From Isoetes taiwanensis (taxonomy: Eukaryota > Streptophyta > Lycopodiopsida > Isoetales > Isoetaceae): a stretch of 64,000 nucleotides of DNA. Location: positions 86,875 through 150,874 of the forward strand of contig JAJEKV010000548.1 in assembly GCA_021234155.1 (NCBI GenBank), given 5' to 3'. Position numbers and translations under genes: made by a program. This document shows positions 24,351 to 35,559 of the stretch, in pieces. The notes under the pieces are model-generated. The model had not been told where the DNA came from. It searched no databases and saw only the letters and a list, made by a program, of their open reading frames with translations. Each line of letters begins with the position of its first letter. Within the stretch, counting starts at the first letter, position 1.

Positions 24351-24483
24351 GAAACAACTGCTTCACTTATGCAAAAAATCTTTCGCATAAGCGAAACTGT
24401 TGTTTTGATTATGCGAACATTTTTTTTGTTTCGTGTAAGAGAAACTTCAATTTCGCTTACGCGAAAGATTTTTCGCGTAAAGT
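24351..24483. repeat. Three imperfect ~45-bp repeats with TTTCGC/GCGAAA palindromes
   Basis: Each repeat carries a short palindrome or its variant: TTTCGCATAAGCGAAA at 24381-24396, a degraded form near 24429, and TTTCGCTTACGCGAAA at 24451-24466, spaced by T/A-rich runs. The translation gives repeated 'YAK..F..K' peptides, a by-product of the repeat. Confidence 0.6.
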
Positions 24484-24499
24484 TTAAACCTTGTAAAAA

Positions 24500-26960
24500 A
24501 AAAAATTCGGCGGCCTAAAAAAAAATACAGAAATCGTGATTTTACCTAAAAGTATGTATTTTTGGACTGCATATGTCTAGAAAAATAATTATGTACGTAC
24601 AGAACCTATCCCTGTTGTTCAAGTCTATTATACTGTCTCGATCTTCTCATTTGCCCTCATGACGTAATCAACAATTGATTGTTAAATAAAGTGGATGCTC
24701 CATATTACAGTAAAAGACAATGGTTATGGCTATTTCCAGCAGAGTGGCTTCTTGGCTTGACAATCCCGATGATTTAAACAATGGTTGGTAGGTCGTTTTC
24801 ACATATTCTTATATAGGTTGTCAATAGGTGGTCCATTACGGTTGCTTTCATATTTGCACCTTTTGGCAGACATAATTTTAATTTTTATGAATAACATCAC
24901 TTAAATTCTATTTTCTATGGTGTACTCCACTGATTAGTAACAGAGCAACAAGCAAGCAAGCATTTTTTCTCAAACAATATAACCAGGTTCTCTAAATAGT
25001 TTGATTGGGGTACCCAAAAAACAAAGATCACTTCACAAAGTTCACAAGGATCACTTGGAGTGGATAATCATATGAGTTAAGAATCTAGCATCGATCCACA
25101 CAAGAAGAAAAAAAAGCTTTGTGTTGATGCAGCTACAGGACTAGATGCATTGCCATTTGGTATTCATGACATGCAATTTTTTTACAAGAAGTTCCATACG
25201 CAAGTGAAATATTTCTAAACTTATTTTGAATGTACATCCTGCTCATACCTATCGTCTTGTTTTTCGTCAGATTAGCAATTGTAAATTCCATTTTGTACTC
25301 AATCAAGAGCTTACCAATGATTAAACCAATATATTCTAAATGATAATATTATGTGTATACCAACGTGGAGTCCAATGCAGTCCTCTCCATTAGGTACAAT
25401 AGGCAACCCAGATAATGGACGTAAGAGTGCGTAGTTGTGAATGTCTTGTGCAGAGTAAGTTGTTAGCCATCCACATATAGAATATCTGAGTAATTACCTA
25501 AGGCGATTGTTTCTTGAATTCCAACATCTGCACTTATGTCAATTGGTCGTAGTAAGCACATCTGAATATAGAAAATGAAGACGAGTCAGAGTGTTTCTTC
25601 TTTCACATTTTTTCTTTTGGTGTATGTAGAAGTTTCTTTCCTCTAGATTATGTAATGAACAATTGGGTCGAATTACTGCAAAATTATGCATGTTTTAGAA
25701 CGCGTAGTCTTTGCCATGCTTGGTGATAGAAAAGTGTTGCTCATAGGAATCAGTTAGGAGTTTAAATAGTACAGGAGTTCAAGAATAGTAAAGGAGTTCA
25801 AGGATAGTAAATAGTCCTTTGTCATAGAACTAAAAGGTCAGTGAAGAAGTGGTCTGATTTGGAGATCTTTTGATTTCCTCTCCTTTTTGAGTGGTAAGGA
25901 GACAAAAATACAAGGGCGGGGCCTTTTGGTGTGTGTGTTGGGGGGGGCTAAATCGGGCGCCCTTGAAGATAAATCTGCCACATAAAAGAGCTTCAAATGC
26001 CCATGCATAAATCAGTTTATCTCCCTCATCAGAGGGCATTCTCAAAAAAGTTTTCTTCTTTAAGTGCAGTTGTTCTGCTTCTTGTTACAACCTACGAAGT
26101 AAAACACGAATGCTTCTCTACGAATGTTTGACTATTCGCAAGAAATCAAGCCTGGAGCAGCTGAAAACAGAGGAAAGAGAGGAGCCCTAATCGCAGAAGA
26201 AAAAGGAATTTTCTGTCACTTGCCACGCGGATGAGTGTAATTTGCCCAACTGTTTATTACATTAGGGAAAGTTCCTGTCTCAGAATATTCCCTCATATCT
26301 ATGCAAGCTAAGGGAGAAGTATCAAAATTATTGGCTTTATAGAATCAGTTTAGTAGTTCCCAAATTGACTGAAGTATCATTAGTTTGACAGATGATGTCC
26401 TCCTTGGACTGCATTGCTAACCAAACACGTGTCTTTCAGCCATTCAAAAGTGTGTTGAATGGCCGTGTGAAGTCCAAGAGAATGTTTTCCGCTGCATGGC
26501 AATGTTTTCCACTATATATTAGATATAATATCATCTTGAGTATGGCTTAAGATGATAGACACTGATCTAACTAACCGAGCAAGCTTCTCTACTAAAGTGT
26601 ACTTTGATTCAAAAGATGGAAATAACATAGCATATAAACTTCATGCTCTTGGGGCCGCAGCGCCTCAAGGCCTGCTGGAGGGAAAAGAGAGCTCAATGGT
26701 TGGCTAGATGGAATGTGCAGGAGCACAGGTGCATACATGTGCAAACAGAGGCAAATCGCCATAGCTTGAGGCAATATCTTGGCGCTTGCTTCCTCAGCAA
26801 GCTTTGGGATGCCAATGCCCTTGAACATGTCAAGACAAAGACACTACCAGTAGCCACATAAATCCCACATTGGAACAAGGCCCGCAATGCTACCTGCGTA
26901 CCCACTTGCCCATGAAAAAGCGCAGGACTCATTGCCTCCATTCGCCGAGGGCACATCATC
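24500..26960. other. Unassigned AT-rich intergenic sequence
   Basis: No gene supported. Short ORFs at 25830-26045 and 26592-26995 have no recognised motif; the latter adjoin the SINE-like copy 2 and may belong to a longer version of that element. Confidence 0.3.
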
Positions 26961-26969
26961 TTGAATTGA

Positions 26970-27415
26970 GGCAGGCGGATGGATTGGTGAGCCACGCCGG
27001 GGCAGGCTCTGTCAATCTTGCCAAATGGGAGTCATTGAGGATGAATCTCATACCCTTCAAAGTTGCCCAAAGATATGATCAAATTTGGACGCCGGCTATA
27101 TGCTGGAGTTGGTGGGGCCTGGCCAGCCGTTACATGTGACATTGAGCATCCGATGCGGGTCTTTGGGATCATACCTTCGAGAGGTTATGGGCATGCGAGA
27201 TCAGCTATGTCCTCGGGCACACACTTGACATGTATATATACACCGATGTATACTTGTGCAGTTTGACATCATTCTTATTACCGCCCGGGTTTTTCCTCGA
27301 AAACCCTTGGTGGGTTTTTTTACCGGACAAGAATAAGTTTCTCTGGCTCCTTATGGGTCCCATAGGCCGATTGGCCTCAGTGGACAATAAAAAATCATTC
27401 TCATTCTCATTCTAT
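26970..27415 (+). mobile_element. SINE-like element, copy 2
   Basis: Closely related to the copy at 30605-30997: 'catacccttcaaagttgccc', 'aaagatatgatcaaat', 'ggcctggc..agccgttaca', 'gatcagctatgtcctcggg', 'cacacttgacatgtatatat' and the 3' block are shared in order. The 3' block holds a hairpin AAAACCC ttggt GGGTTTT flanked by weaker outer pairing (ATTCTT / AAGAAT), then 'gggtcccataggccgattgg' and a (TCATTC)n tail ending near 27415. About 400 bases, non-coding. Confidence 0.7.
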
Positions 27416-28515
27416 TGAACCCATCTTTTAAGGGCCAATTTAATACATTGATGATATTGTCTAATTCGATTTCAATAAAATAAAATTAATTGTGAGGCAG
27501 TCGTGTCAACTGTCACACTCATTAACCTTTATCAATGTGACAACATTCGATGTCTTGCCAGAGGAGTTAACACACTCACATTAAAACTATGTGTAAATAC
27601 ACAGGCTCCTTGAGTGCAACAATGCGGGAAACGCGTGATGGTGTTTATAGTTTCAACAAAAGACGAATGTTGTCGAGGGGAATTTTGAAAATAGCATTCA
27701 GAACTTCGAGCTTAGCATTTTTTGACGAGAGCATTCTTACCATATGAGGCAGTGATAGGCGATGCAAAGAAGGCCATCTTAATTATAAATCCGTTATTTA
27801 TTCTAAGCTTTTGAAAAAAATTTGTTTGCTCTTTGTTTTCCATGGTCAAAGGACCGCAGTTTGGAATTCGTATTTTTTTCTCTTGCCCTTTCTCTGCTGT
27901 TGAAGGTATTCCTGGAAATATTATAGATTTTAATCTAGGCCTGTAATACGCTGCAATTTCCTCCCCCCTAACTTTACGTTATCCAGTGTGTCTTCAACTT
28001 TGCCCTAAAGTTTTGAAGGTCTATATTTGATCTTCAATATTCGACGAACTAGATAGCCCATGGTTTTTCCTTCTCGCTCTACCGTTTCAAGGTTCAATGG
28101 CGATGCCTACTTCTTAGTATGCTGGTAGCTATAGCAGCTCTGGCAAGAGTGCATGCAGGGTTCAATTTTCGGCGATCTACTAAAATGAGGCATAGAATTT
28201 TCGACCGACTTAGGGAGCTCTTATGGCAGGTAGGCGCATAAAATTTTCGGCCGGCTTAGGGAGCTAAGAATATGCATTCTAACTAATGTTTGGTTTACTT
28301 AGGTCAAATGGTGCAGAGACTAAGAAACTATAAGGATAGGAATACTATAGGCAAGTCCTTGAGGAATATGAATGCTTTTGAGTTTTTCATAAACTAAGCA
28401 GGGTTCATGTATCTAGTCAAGCTTCATACAATTTTACATAGGTCAAGTTTCATACAATATTACATAGGCATTACTCAATCATTGTATTGCAATAATTTGT
28501 AGGACCCTAGACTGA
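27416..28515. other. Unassigned AT-rich intergenic sequence
   Basis: I see nothing gene-like. A short local duplication 'aaattttcg(a/g)ccg(a/g)cttagggagct' occurs near 28193 and 28238. Confidence 0.35.
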
Positions 28516-28519
28516 TAAT

Positions 28520-29062
28520 CATTAGGGATTTTTTGAGATCATAAAAAGGGCCTTCTAAAATTGCTGACTAAGCTATATGAACTACCAATCGGAAAGAAGA
28601 CCGGTAATCCAAACCAAAATAGTTATAACTAACTTACTAGATCACATTTTCTAGCATGTGTTGATAGAAAAGTCCAAATGAGCTCTTGTTTGGTGCAATA
28701 GATAGATCTCATTGAGATCTTTGCAATCTTAGGTGGTTTGCATATCTTTTAGCCCCATAGGATAGTAAAAAATGGTAAAAACCATATTTTTTGTAGTTTT
28801 GACAATCATAAGTGGTTAAAATATGTGCGAAGCACCTAAGGTTGGAAAGATCTCAATGAGATCTATCTATTGCACTAAACAAGAGCTCATTTGGACTTTT
28901 CTATCAATAGTTATGCTAGAAAATGTGATCCAAAGGAGTTAGTTATAACATTTTTTTGTTGGACCCATCGACTCGATTTCGATTGGTAGTTCATTTATTA
29001 TTTTATTTGGCTTAGTTGGCATGTTTTAAAGGCCCTTTTTTAATCTCAAAAAAACCCTAATG
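28520..29062. mobile_element. Fold-back element with ~215-bp inverted arms
   Basis: The left arm 28520-28735 and right arm 28845-29062 are inverted copies; blocks such as 'gatcacattttctagcat', 'gatagaaaagtccaaatgag' and 'agatagatctcattgagatc' match nearly perfectly. The outer ends read CATTAGGGATTTTTTGAGAT and the complement ATCTCAAAAAAACCCTAATG. The loop (28736-28844) is AT-rich and non-coding. The arms include an internal palindrome (GATCTCATTGAGATC). No clear target duplication. Confidence 0.8.
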
Positions 29063-29383
29063 AGTGTACTACCTCTTCAATATCTAGCATAATAACACGG
29101 GGTTTTCTTTGGATTTTTTGTACGCTTTTTATTAAGGTTTTTCTATAATTTGGATGATGTATTCACGTGGATGTACTAAACAGTATTTCTAGAGTGCATC
29201 TCTTTCTTAGCCATTGATTTCAAAGAAGAGGGAAATCGTGTAGTTGTGGGACTTTTATTATTCGCATGATGTTTTTTAGTGTGCACTTAATATTAGGTTT
29301 CCAGGCAATAGTAGTTTTAGAATTCCACAATTAGAGTTCGGGATTTGCTAGCACCAAGCTAAGAAAAAATACCCGCATCCACA

Positions 29384-29955
29384 AAAAGAAGCAGTTGTTC
29401 TTCCATCCATGCTATATTCGATCACTACCATATCTGATCTAAAGCAGTTGTTCTTCTATCCAATGCATATTCAATCATCTCTCTGTGCTAGCATGTCCAA
29501 TCTTTTGCATGCACTTCTTTTTAAATTAAAAAATTCAGCCTACAACAATATTTTGTTAGTTTAGAGAGCTGCACAAAAGGGAAGATACAAGTAAGAAGAT
29601 TGTGTGTTTTGTAGAAGTTTGGATTAGGATAATACAAAGATCTTCCTATGCGGCTCTCTTATAGCAATCCAACAACCAATAAGAATATGCAAACTCTGCT
29701 TCAATACAAAAAAAATCTAGTCTGTTATAGAAGCATGAAGATTTTGTATACCTGAGATGACAAAAAATACTCCATTGTTGCTTTTGTTAGTTTAGAGAGT
29801 TGCACGAAATGGAAGATACAAGTAAGAAGATTGTGTGTTTTGTAGAAGTTTAGACTAGGATAATACAAAGATCTTCCTATGCGGCTCTGTTATAGCAATC
29901 CAACAGCCAGCAAGAAAGTGCAAACTCTGCTTCAACATAAAAAATCTAGTGGGTC
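29384..29955. repeat. Local direct duplication, ~180 bp, offset ~237 bp
   Basis: Segment 29547-29725 ('ttagtttagagag..' through 'gcaaactctgcttcaa') recurs at 29785-29955 with about 10 percent differences. A smaller pair, 'aagcagttgttcttc(c/t)atcca', lies just before at 29388 and 29442. Non-coding. Confidence 0.75.
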
Positions 29956-30164
29956 AATGGCTATTGTTTATATCTGAAAACTCCCTGGTAGTTTGTGATT
30001 GGAGAATGCGAGTGTGGAGATAGCACTATTCACTGGGGTTGAACTTGTCTGGGCTGAAGATAGCCATTGGAGCTACATGAAGAATTAAAGCTTATTGTGT
30101 TATTAAGCCCACAAACATTTGGATACTGAATATGAATGCTTGCAGATTTTGGACAAGTTTTTTA

Positions 30165-30539
30165 AGTACACCCCTAAAGTAGATATTTTGCAATTTAATT
30201 CCCTTTTGGTTTGGGTGCATATTCACATGGGGGTGACGTAGGGCAGCAAGAGCCCTTTTTCAACTTCTAAAAATCATATAATACATGTAGAAAATCAACA
30301 CAATTAAGTATATTGGCTCAAACCTTATAATATTTCACAATGTACCAAAACATGTACGAGCATACCCCACAAAAAAAAATTGCTATCTACGATCTACATC
30401 GAGGAATAAATGGCAAATATGTCCATCAAGCCTGACTCTCGATGCGAGGAGTCACCCCACAGGTGTGAATATGCATCCAAACCAAAAGGGGTTTAAGGGG
30501 GAATTAAATTTAAATGTGTTGGATATAATGGTTTGTACT
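30165..30539. mobile_element. MITE-like element with inverted ends
   Basis: The left arm 30189-30236 ('caatttaattcccttttgg', 'tttgggtgcatattcac') is the inverted copy of 30450-30512 ('gtgaatatgcatccaaacc', 'aaaagggg..gaattaaatt'). Weaker ends AGTACA / TGTACT fall at 30165 and 30539. About 375 bases, AT-rich and non-coding. Confidence 0.65.
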
Positions 30540-30604
30540 ACCACTTCAATATGTAATTAGATGTCAACAATAAAGATTTTCTTGCATAGTTATTACAACC
30601 TCTC

Positions 30605-30997
30605 TTCATACCCTTCAAAGTTGCCCAAAGATATGATCAAATCCGGACACGCTATCTTTGAGTTAAGTGGGGCCTGGCAGCCGTTACATGTGACATTAAG
30701 CCGAGGCTTAAAATGCGGGTGCTAGGATCATACTTTCAGGAGGTTATGGACATGCGAGATCAGCTATGTCCTCGGGCACACACTTGACATGTATATATAC
30801 ATTTATTTCATGATGATGTATACTTGTACAGTTTGACAACATTCTTATTATTGCCACAGTTTTTCCCTCGAAAACCCTTCGGGGCGGGGGTTTTTTAACC
30901 CAGACAGTAATAAGTTTGCTCTGTTCCTTCTGGGTCCTATAGGCCAATTGGTCTCAGTGGACGATAAAAATCATTCATTCATTCATTCTTTCTTTCT
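30605..30997 (+). mobile_element. SINE-like element, copy 3
   Basis: The best match to copy 2, including the 'agatatgatcaaat', 'tgacatgtatatataca' and hairpin blocks. Here the hairpin has AAAACCC and GGGTTTT arms separated by 'ttcggggcggg', with outer arms CTTATTA / TAATAAG, and the tail is (ATTC)n at about 30968-30990. Non-coding. Confidence 0.7.
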
Positions 30998-30999
30998 TA

Positions 31000-32790
31000 T
31001 TGTTCACTGATAACTTTACAATCTAGTAATGCTGGGCACCGTTATTAGTTTTTTATTAAGTTTTTCTTTTCGAGATCTTCCACAAGAGCCTTTTTTCCGC
31101 TAAGTTAATTTTAATATATGGACTAAAAACTATGTTTATGTTGTGGACAAGATATTTCTATTCGTGACTCAAGATATTTGTTCTTTTCGTGGCCCTCTAT
31201 ATCTTTGGAGCATGGCATGCTTATTTTTTCCCACATTCTTTCTTGCCACATTCTTTCTTGGAGTATTTATTTCCTTGATGGCGTCTACTTGAACTACTAA
31301 GCATAAACGCAAGTATATTGCTAAAAGATGGTCGTCAATCCCTATTAAGAAGCATCGTGTTAAGAACCATCGTGCATCAGCTATTCCTTTTATTCCATCC
31401 AATAGGGCTACTTTGAATCTTAACTTTTCAATGATCCTTTAGCTTCGATTAGTTTTTCTCTAAGTTCACCGTATGATTTGCCTAATTCTGCTCCTCCCTT
31501 GGTGGGTCAAAATTCAATGATTCCCAGTTCTTCTTCTTCGGATGTTATAGCAAACTTCCGCAAGCGTTAAAGCTCCAGTCTGCTCAAATCCAAGACTTAC
31601 AATGTTCTTTATCTAGTCAATTCCATCGATCCGAGCCCTCGGATCAAGATTCTAGAGGGGGCGAGCATGCATGTCTCGCATGCATGCATCGCATGCCTTC
31701 TATGGTTGGGAGATTGCTATATTAGGCGAGGTTCTTCTTCAACGTGTCATCGACGCTTCCTCTTTCTCTCTCAGCAGTACTTTATTCTCTATTCTTTGAA
31801 ACCCACCCCTCCCCCCAGTTAATTGTTTAATGTATTTGTCGCCTGGCACGCGTGATCAGCGCCTCCACTTTGGGAGGTTTGTTTTGTCGCATGTGTTCTA
31901 GTGTTGGTGATGTGCTTGGTGCGGGGTTCTAGATGTGCAGGTACATGTTGGCAAGTGGCAGCAGCTTCGACTTCTCCATTCGTGGGTTTTTTGGGAGCGA
32001 ATTCTCGGCCTTACGTTTGTCTCAAGCCCCTTGCTGAATGCTTATCACTAGGATTTTTCCTCAAAAACTCGAAAGGGCGGGGTTTTTTAATCCTGGTGAT
32101 AAGCTTTCGGCAGGTACACAAACCAAACATCTATTAGCATTGTATTTCATGGGGTCCAAGTTGTATAATTGGACATTCCCTTTATTTTTCTTCATGGGTA
32201 GTTCGCATATGTGCGACTATCCACTATCCACCATTGTAGAAAATCTGTTGAGATGAATGAGAAGCCTATCTATATGTTAATGAGAAGCTCGAGGCCTTGA
32301 GGTTGGAGATTCAGGAGCACGCTTCCCGTGATGTACCTACTTTTAAAAGTGGTCCAATTAGGTACTAGTATGAGTTCTTGTCCTCTATGCAAGACTGCTT
32401 TCACAATTTATACTCTCCCATGTCCGCGTTGAGCCCTTCGATTACTAATGACGTTCTTACAATTGTGAAAGTGAGTAAAACGTTTGTTGCTCGACATATG
32501 AAATTCTTGATTGTTGCAGACCGGGAGGGCTATGAGTTAGCTCTTCATTTTGATGACCATTTCTTCCTCCTTTCTTCGTTGATGAAGCACGACATCTCAA
32601 ACTTGCCCGCCAGTGATGACGTAGTTTGTCTTAATTAGTTGAGCTGCATCTTTTGTGGGCATGGTTCTTATTGTATTGACCCTTGTTCTGCCTCATTAGG
32701 GCATGGGTTCCTTCCATGACTCATTGCTTAATTTGGTTTTTCATCAATAGATTTTGTGCCTCTAGGGGCTAAGTATTGATTTTTTTTTTA
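31000..32790. other. Unassigned; possible retroelement debris
   Basis: On the plus strand a broken frame near 31300-31570 (KRKYIAKRWSSIPIKKHR...) and one at 32378-32638 (MSSMQDCFHNLYSPMSAL...) read as protein-like but match nothing I recognise. A long hairpin at 32039-32106 resembles the 3' hairpin of the SINE-like family (outer arms 'gcttatcactaggatt' and 'aatcctggtgataagc'), with a different flank and no microsatellite tail. Confidence 0.3.
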
Positions 32791-32797
32791 TTATTCT

Positions 32798-33161
32798 TTA
32801 TTTATTATATATTTTGACAACCGATGTTTCTTGTTTTTGGTCAGTTAGAGTTGTGATATGCGTAACTATTGGGGCTTGATTTCTTTTGTTCCAAGTCCAT
32901 TTTTCTATTGTTTCGTGCTTTTGTTATATATATTGGATTGAGCATGTCTGCATAGATGTAGGTCTCTCCGGTTGCAACCTTAGTTGTGAATTTGTTTTTG
33001 GGCTCCGCAGAACGCCGATGACTAGAAAAGAGGAAGGAGGCGATATAAATAGGAGATGCAAGGTAGGGCGTCCCCATCCAAGGAATGTCGGTTCTATTGC
33101 TATCGCAATAGAACCGTGGCATTATTTATTATATATTTTGACAACCGATGTTTCTTGTTTT
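32798..33161. repeat. 40-bp direct repeats flanking TATA-hairpin repeat copy 1
   Basis: The 40 bases at 32798-32837 (containing 'gacaaccgatgtttcttg') are repeated exactly at 33122-33161, immediately after the 'gtggca' end of the TATA-hairpin repeat. The enclosed 284-bp segment would be the inserted unit if these are target duplications. Confidence 0.75.
33010..33122 (+). repeat. TATA-hairpin dispersed repeat, copy 1
   Basis: Homologous to 37171-37284 and 42721-42834 but more diverged (for example 'actagaaaagaggaagg' in place of 'actggaaatgagaaagg'). Order of parts: 'gaacgccgatgact', a TATA-like box 'gatataaatagg', 'gggcgtccccatccaagg', then an exact hairpin GGTTCTATTGC tatc GCAATAGAACC at 33090-33115, then 'gtggcatt'. 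No coding role; the open frames across it on the minus strand come from the repeat. Confidence 0.8.
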
Positions 33162-33375
33162 GCACTACTTTTTAATTTGCTTCTAGTGCTTCGAGTAGCT
33201 TCATCAATTTTTTGTCTTGCATCCTTTGTAAATAGTCATTAACTTTCTTATTCATGGTTAATCTCTGGCATCTTGTGCTTTGCATTTTTATGTTTCGTTG
33301 CGTGGTGGCTTTTGTAGTTCGAGAGTTTTCCACTTGTTGTGCTTGTCTATCAACCCTGGCCTCGTATCTCCTTTC

Positions 33376-33480
33376 TTGTCACATTTGAGCATTGCCAATT
33401 AGTGTCAGATATATGCATTTTTAGGATGTCACATTTGAGCATTGCCAATTAGTGTCAGATATATTCGATTTTAGGATCTG
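33376..33480. repeat. Tandem duplication of ~53 bp
   Basis: 'gtcacatttgagcattgcca' through 'attttaggat' occurs twice back to back with two or three differences. Non-coding. Confidence 0.8.
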
Positions 33481-34189
33481 TGAGCATCGTGGAATTCATA
33501 GTTTTCTCATATTCTAAATTCTAAGAGGCACCTCTTCTATCGGCCATGTTATTTGTTGTTGTATAGAGTCTTCCAAGAAGCTTACTTATTATATCAATAC
33601 TAGTTTCATCAGGTGCAAACTGACTATTCTTTAAATATAGAACAGCCACCAACACCTTCCCATTTAAGACATGTGCCCATCCTTGATGGATGTGAGCTGG
33701 GCATTGGTTGACCCGCAAGCATCTCCTAATCCAAAGGCTACGCTTTAGTACTTGCGGCTGGCGGCAAAGCAGTAAGAAGAAGTATTACAGACAGGGTCGA
33801 AATTGAAGGGGTGCGACCCTTAAAAATCCGGTCATTCAAAAAAATTTCCGATAGCCAAAAAATATTCCCGGCGTTTTTTCAGGCTATTTTTTGGGAAGTT
33901 TCTAAGGATTTTTGGGAAAGTACACTATAATTTCATGTATTTCCAGTAACCTTAAATGTAAGCAGGCATTTTTAATGGTTAGGGAAAATTCTAATTTCGA
34001 ACCACGAATTCTGGATGAAAAGCTTGGTTTATGCATTGAAGTCATGAAGAGGAAATACTTGATCTGGGTGTTTTTATGCTGTTTAACCAAGACACTCTTA
34101 ATGAAGATAATTTGGCATGGAGTGGGCATCGTCTTTACCCGGTTTTTGGATAGCAGTTCTAACGTCATCCAAAATAGGTCTTTCTAGCT
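33481..34189. other. Unassigned sequence
   Basis: Short open frames on both strands at 33902-34187 overlap each other and have no recognised motif. I see no supportable gene here. Confidence 0.3.
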
Positions 34190-34930
34190 TGGCTTTCTAT
34201 CCATTGAAAGGCATTTGGGTATTGGCGAGAATAGAGCGGTGATGTTATGGAGTTCGTGCTAAAAGCAGAACGGGGTTCCACATTTGTTCTCGATTCAACT
34301 GGAAGCCTTGTGCTGAGATGAATCAAATCAAAAGTTTGGTCTCTTTGGACCAGGGTATAGAAAGGTGGGGAGATTGAAAGGAATGGTAATTTGGTGTTGT
34401 ATGATGGGAGCGAGAGGCGCGGTATGGCAAAGCATAGATAATTCATCGAGGCGTTGTAGTTTTAAATTGGAACTTTAGCAAGCTCTCAAAGGGAAGTTCT
34501 ATTGTTGCGTTCGAGCATGGTAAGTTAAAGGTGACGCAAGGCCATAAAACGTTATGCACACAATATCTTGGGGGTTTGAAAATTGGGCTTAGCCTTAGGC
34601 TACGTTCCCATGAAACGGCCAGGACTTGAAATTTCTTGTCAAAGCTGAAGTCGAGCCGGTTCCCATGTTCATATTTTGAGGTCAACTTCCAAGTCCGGGC
34701 TTGGATTTTTCGAGGAAATGGAGGGGGTTTCGAACTCTCCGGTTATTTGCCTTGAATCTTGAGTCCGATCGGGGCGCGTGGGAACGTAGCCTTAGATTGC
34801 GCAACACTGTTGAAACTGGCCCTGATGGTCCCCTTATCTACTATCTGGATTTTACCAGTTTCAACTCCCGCGGTATGCCAATCTCCCACGTTTTTCTAAC
34901 TTCCGGATATAAATCCAGCATTATACTCTT
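34190..34930 (+). pseudogene. Bulb-type (G-type) lectin domain relic of an S-receptor-like kinase
   Basis: Frame-broken pieces match the lectin domain in order: AERGSTFVLDSTGSLVLR (about 34267-34320), then RNGNLVLYDGS (about 34380-34410), then in a shifted frame AVWQSIDNS (about 34420-34445), corresponding to the family's 'VWQSFDhPtDT' end. Further downstream, SKGSSIV-FEHGKLKVT-like and TVETGPDGPLIYYL pieces fit the post-lectin region. In G-type RLKs this domain lies outside the plasma membrane and precedes EGF/PAN and kinase domains; none of those follow here. Frameshifts and stops rule out a working product as read. It could be an ectodomain-only fragment. There is no sign that it joins the kinase relic at 11.5-12.5 kb. 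Confidence 0.5.
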
Positions 34931-34995
34931 CTAGATGGCACCTCCAGGAGCGCGGCTCCTTCAAGCTTTATACTCTTCTAGATGGCACCTCCCTC
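34920..34995. repeat. Short direct repeat before the membrane-protein ORF
   Basis: 'ttatactcttctagatggca' with 'cctcc' occurs at about 34920 and again at about 34970, separated by a 25-base spacer. It ends about 15 bases before the start codon of the 178-residue ORF at 35011. Confidence 0.75.
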
Positions 34996-35010
34996 TGTTG
35001 TACCGGTCAC

Positions 35011-35547
35011 ATGTCTTTTGACAATTGCCCGTCCCTCCTGAGCGCAGGAGAAATATCTTTAATTAGCATAGTGATTGCCTCTCTCTTGATCATGATTTAT
35101 TCAGAAGTAAGATCCTGCTTTCTCAAAAATTCTAGCCATCACATTTTGCTTCGCATACTTTTGCTTGCCTCGGTTAATGCCATATTATTCTCGTCTTTAC
35201 TAGCAGTTATTGGTGTTCTTCGACACAAGTATTCTACAATTTATTTTGCCATCATCTCTATAGACATGACCATTCTGCAAGTATCCGTTAGGGGTGTCCT
35301 CCAATTTTTCATTAGAAATTCTCCTCCCAGAAGGATACTCCTGTTTATATTGATTGCTCTACACTTCATAGTAATCTTCCTTGGATGCTCTGCATTTGTT
35401 GGCTGGCTTCTTTCTGGAAGCTCGTATAATACAATGCCAATGGCCTACATCTACATTCTTCATTTTGGAGTCTTAAATCTTTATCCTCTTACAATCATTA
35501 ATACTATAATTCTAGTTAAGCATGATTTCATTAATTGGAGAAAATAA
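35011..35547 (+). CDS. Unknown multi-pass membrane protein (178 aa)
   Basis: This is an uninterrupted 178-codon frame in a region where nearly everything else is frame-broken. The protein is strongly hydrophobic, with about five membrane spans by eye: residues about 10-30, 42-66, 72-97, 105-130 and 140-170. Basic residues sit between them (RSCFLKNSS, RNSPPRR) and at the end (KHDFINWRK). No signal peptide is needed; the first span begins near residue 11 after SFDNCPSLLSAGEIS. No motif known to me identifies a transporter, receptor or enzyme. The start at 35011 is the only ATG that keeps all spans. It may be a genuine small membrane protein or one exon of a larger gene; no neighbour gives context, since a lectin relic lies upstream and repeat DNA downstream. 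Transcription is unproven. Confidence 0.4.
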   Translation: MSFDNCPSLLSAGEISLISIVIASLLIMIYSEVRSCFLKNSSHHILLRILLLASVNAILFSSLLAVIGVLRHKYSTIYFAIISIDMTILQVSVRGVLQFFIRNSPPRRILLFILIALHFIVIFLGCSAFVGWLLSGSSYNTMPMAYIYILHFGVLNLYPLTIINTIILVKHDFINWRK

Positions 35548-35559
35548 CGCAATTTTGAG

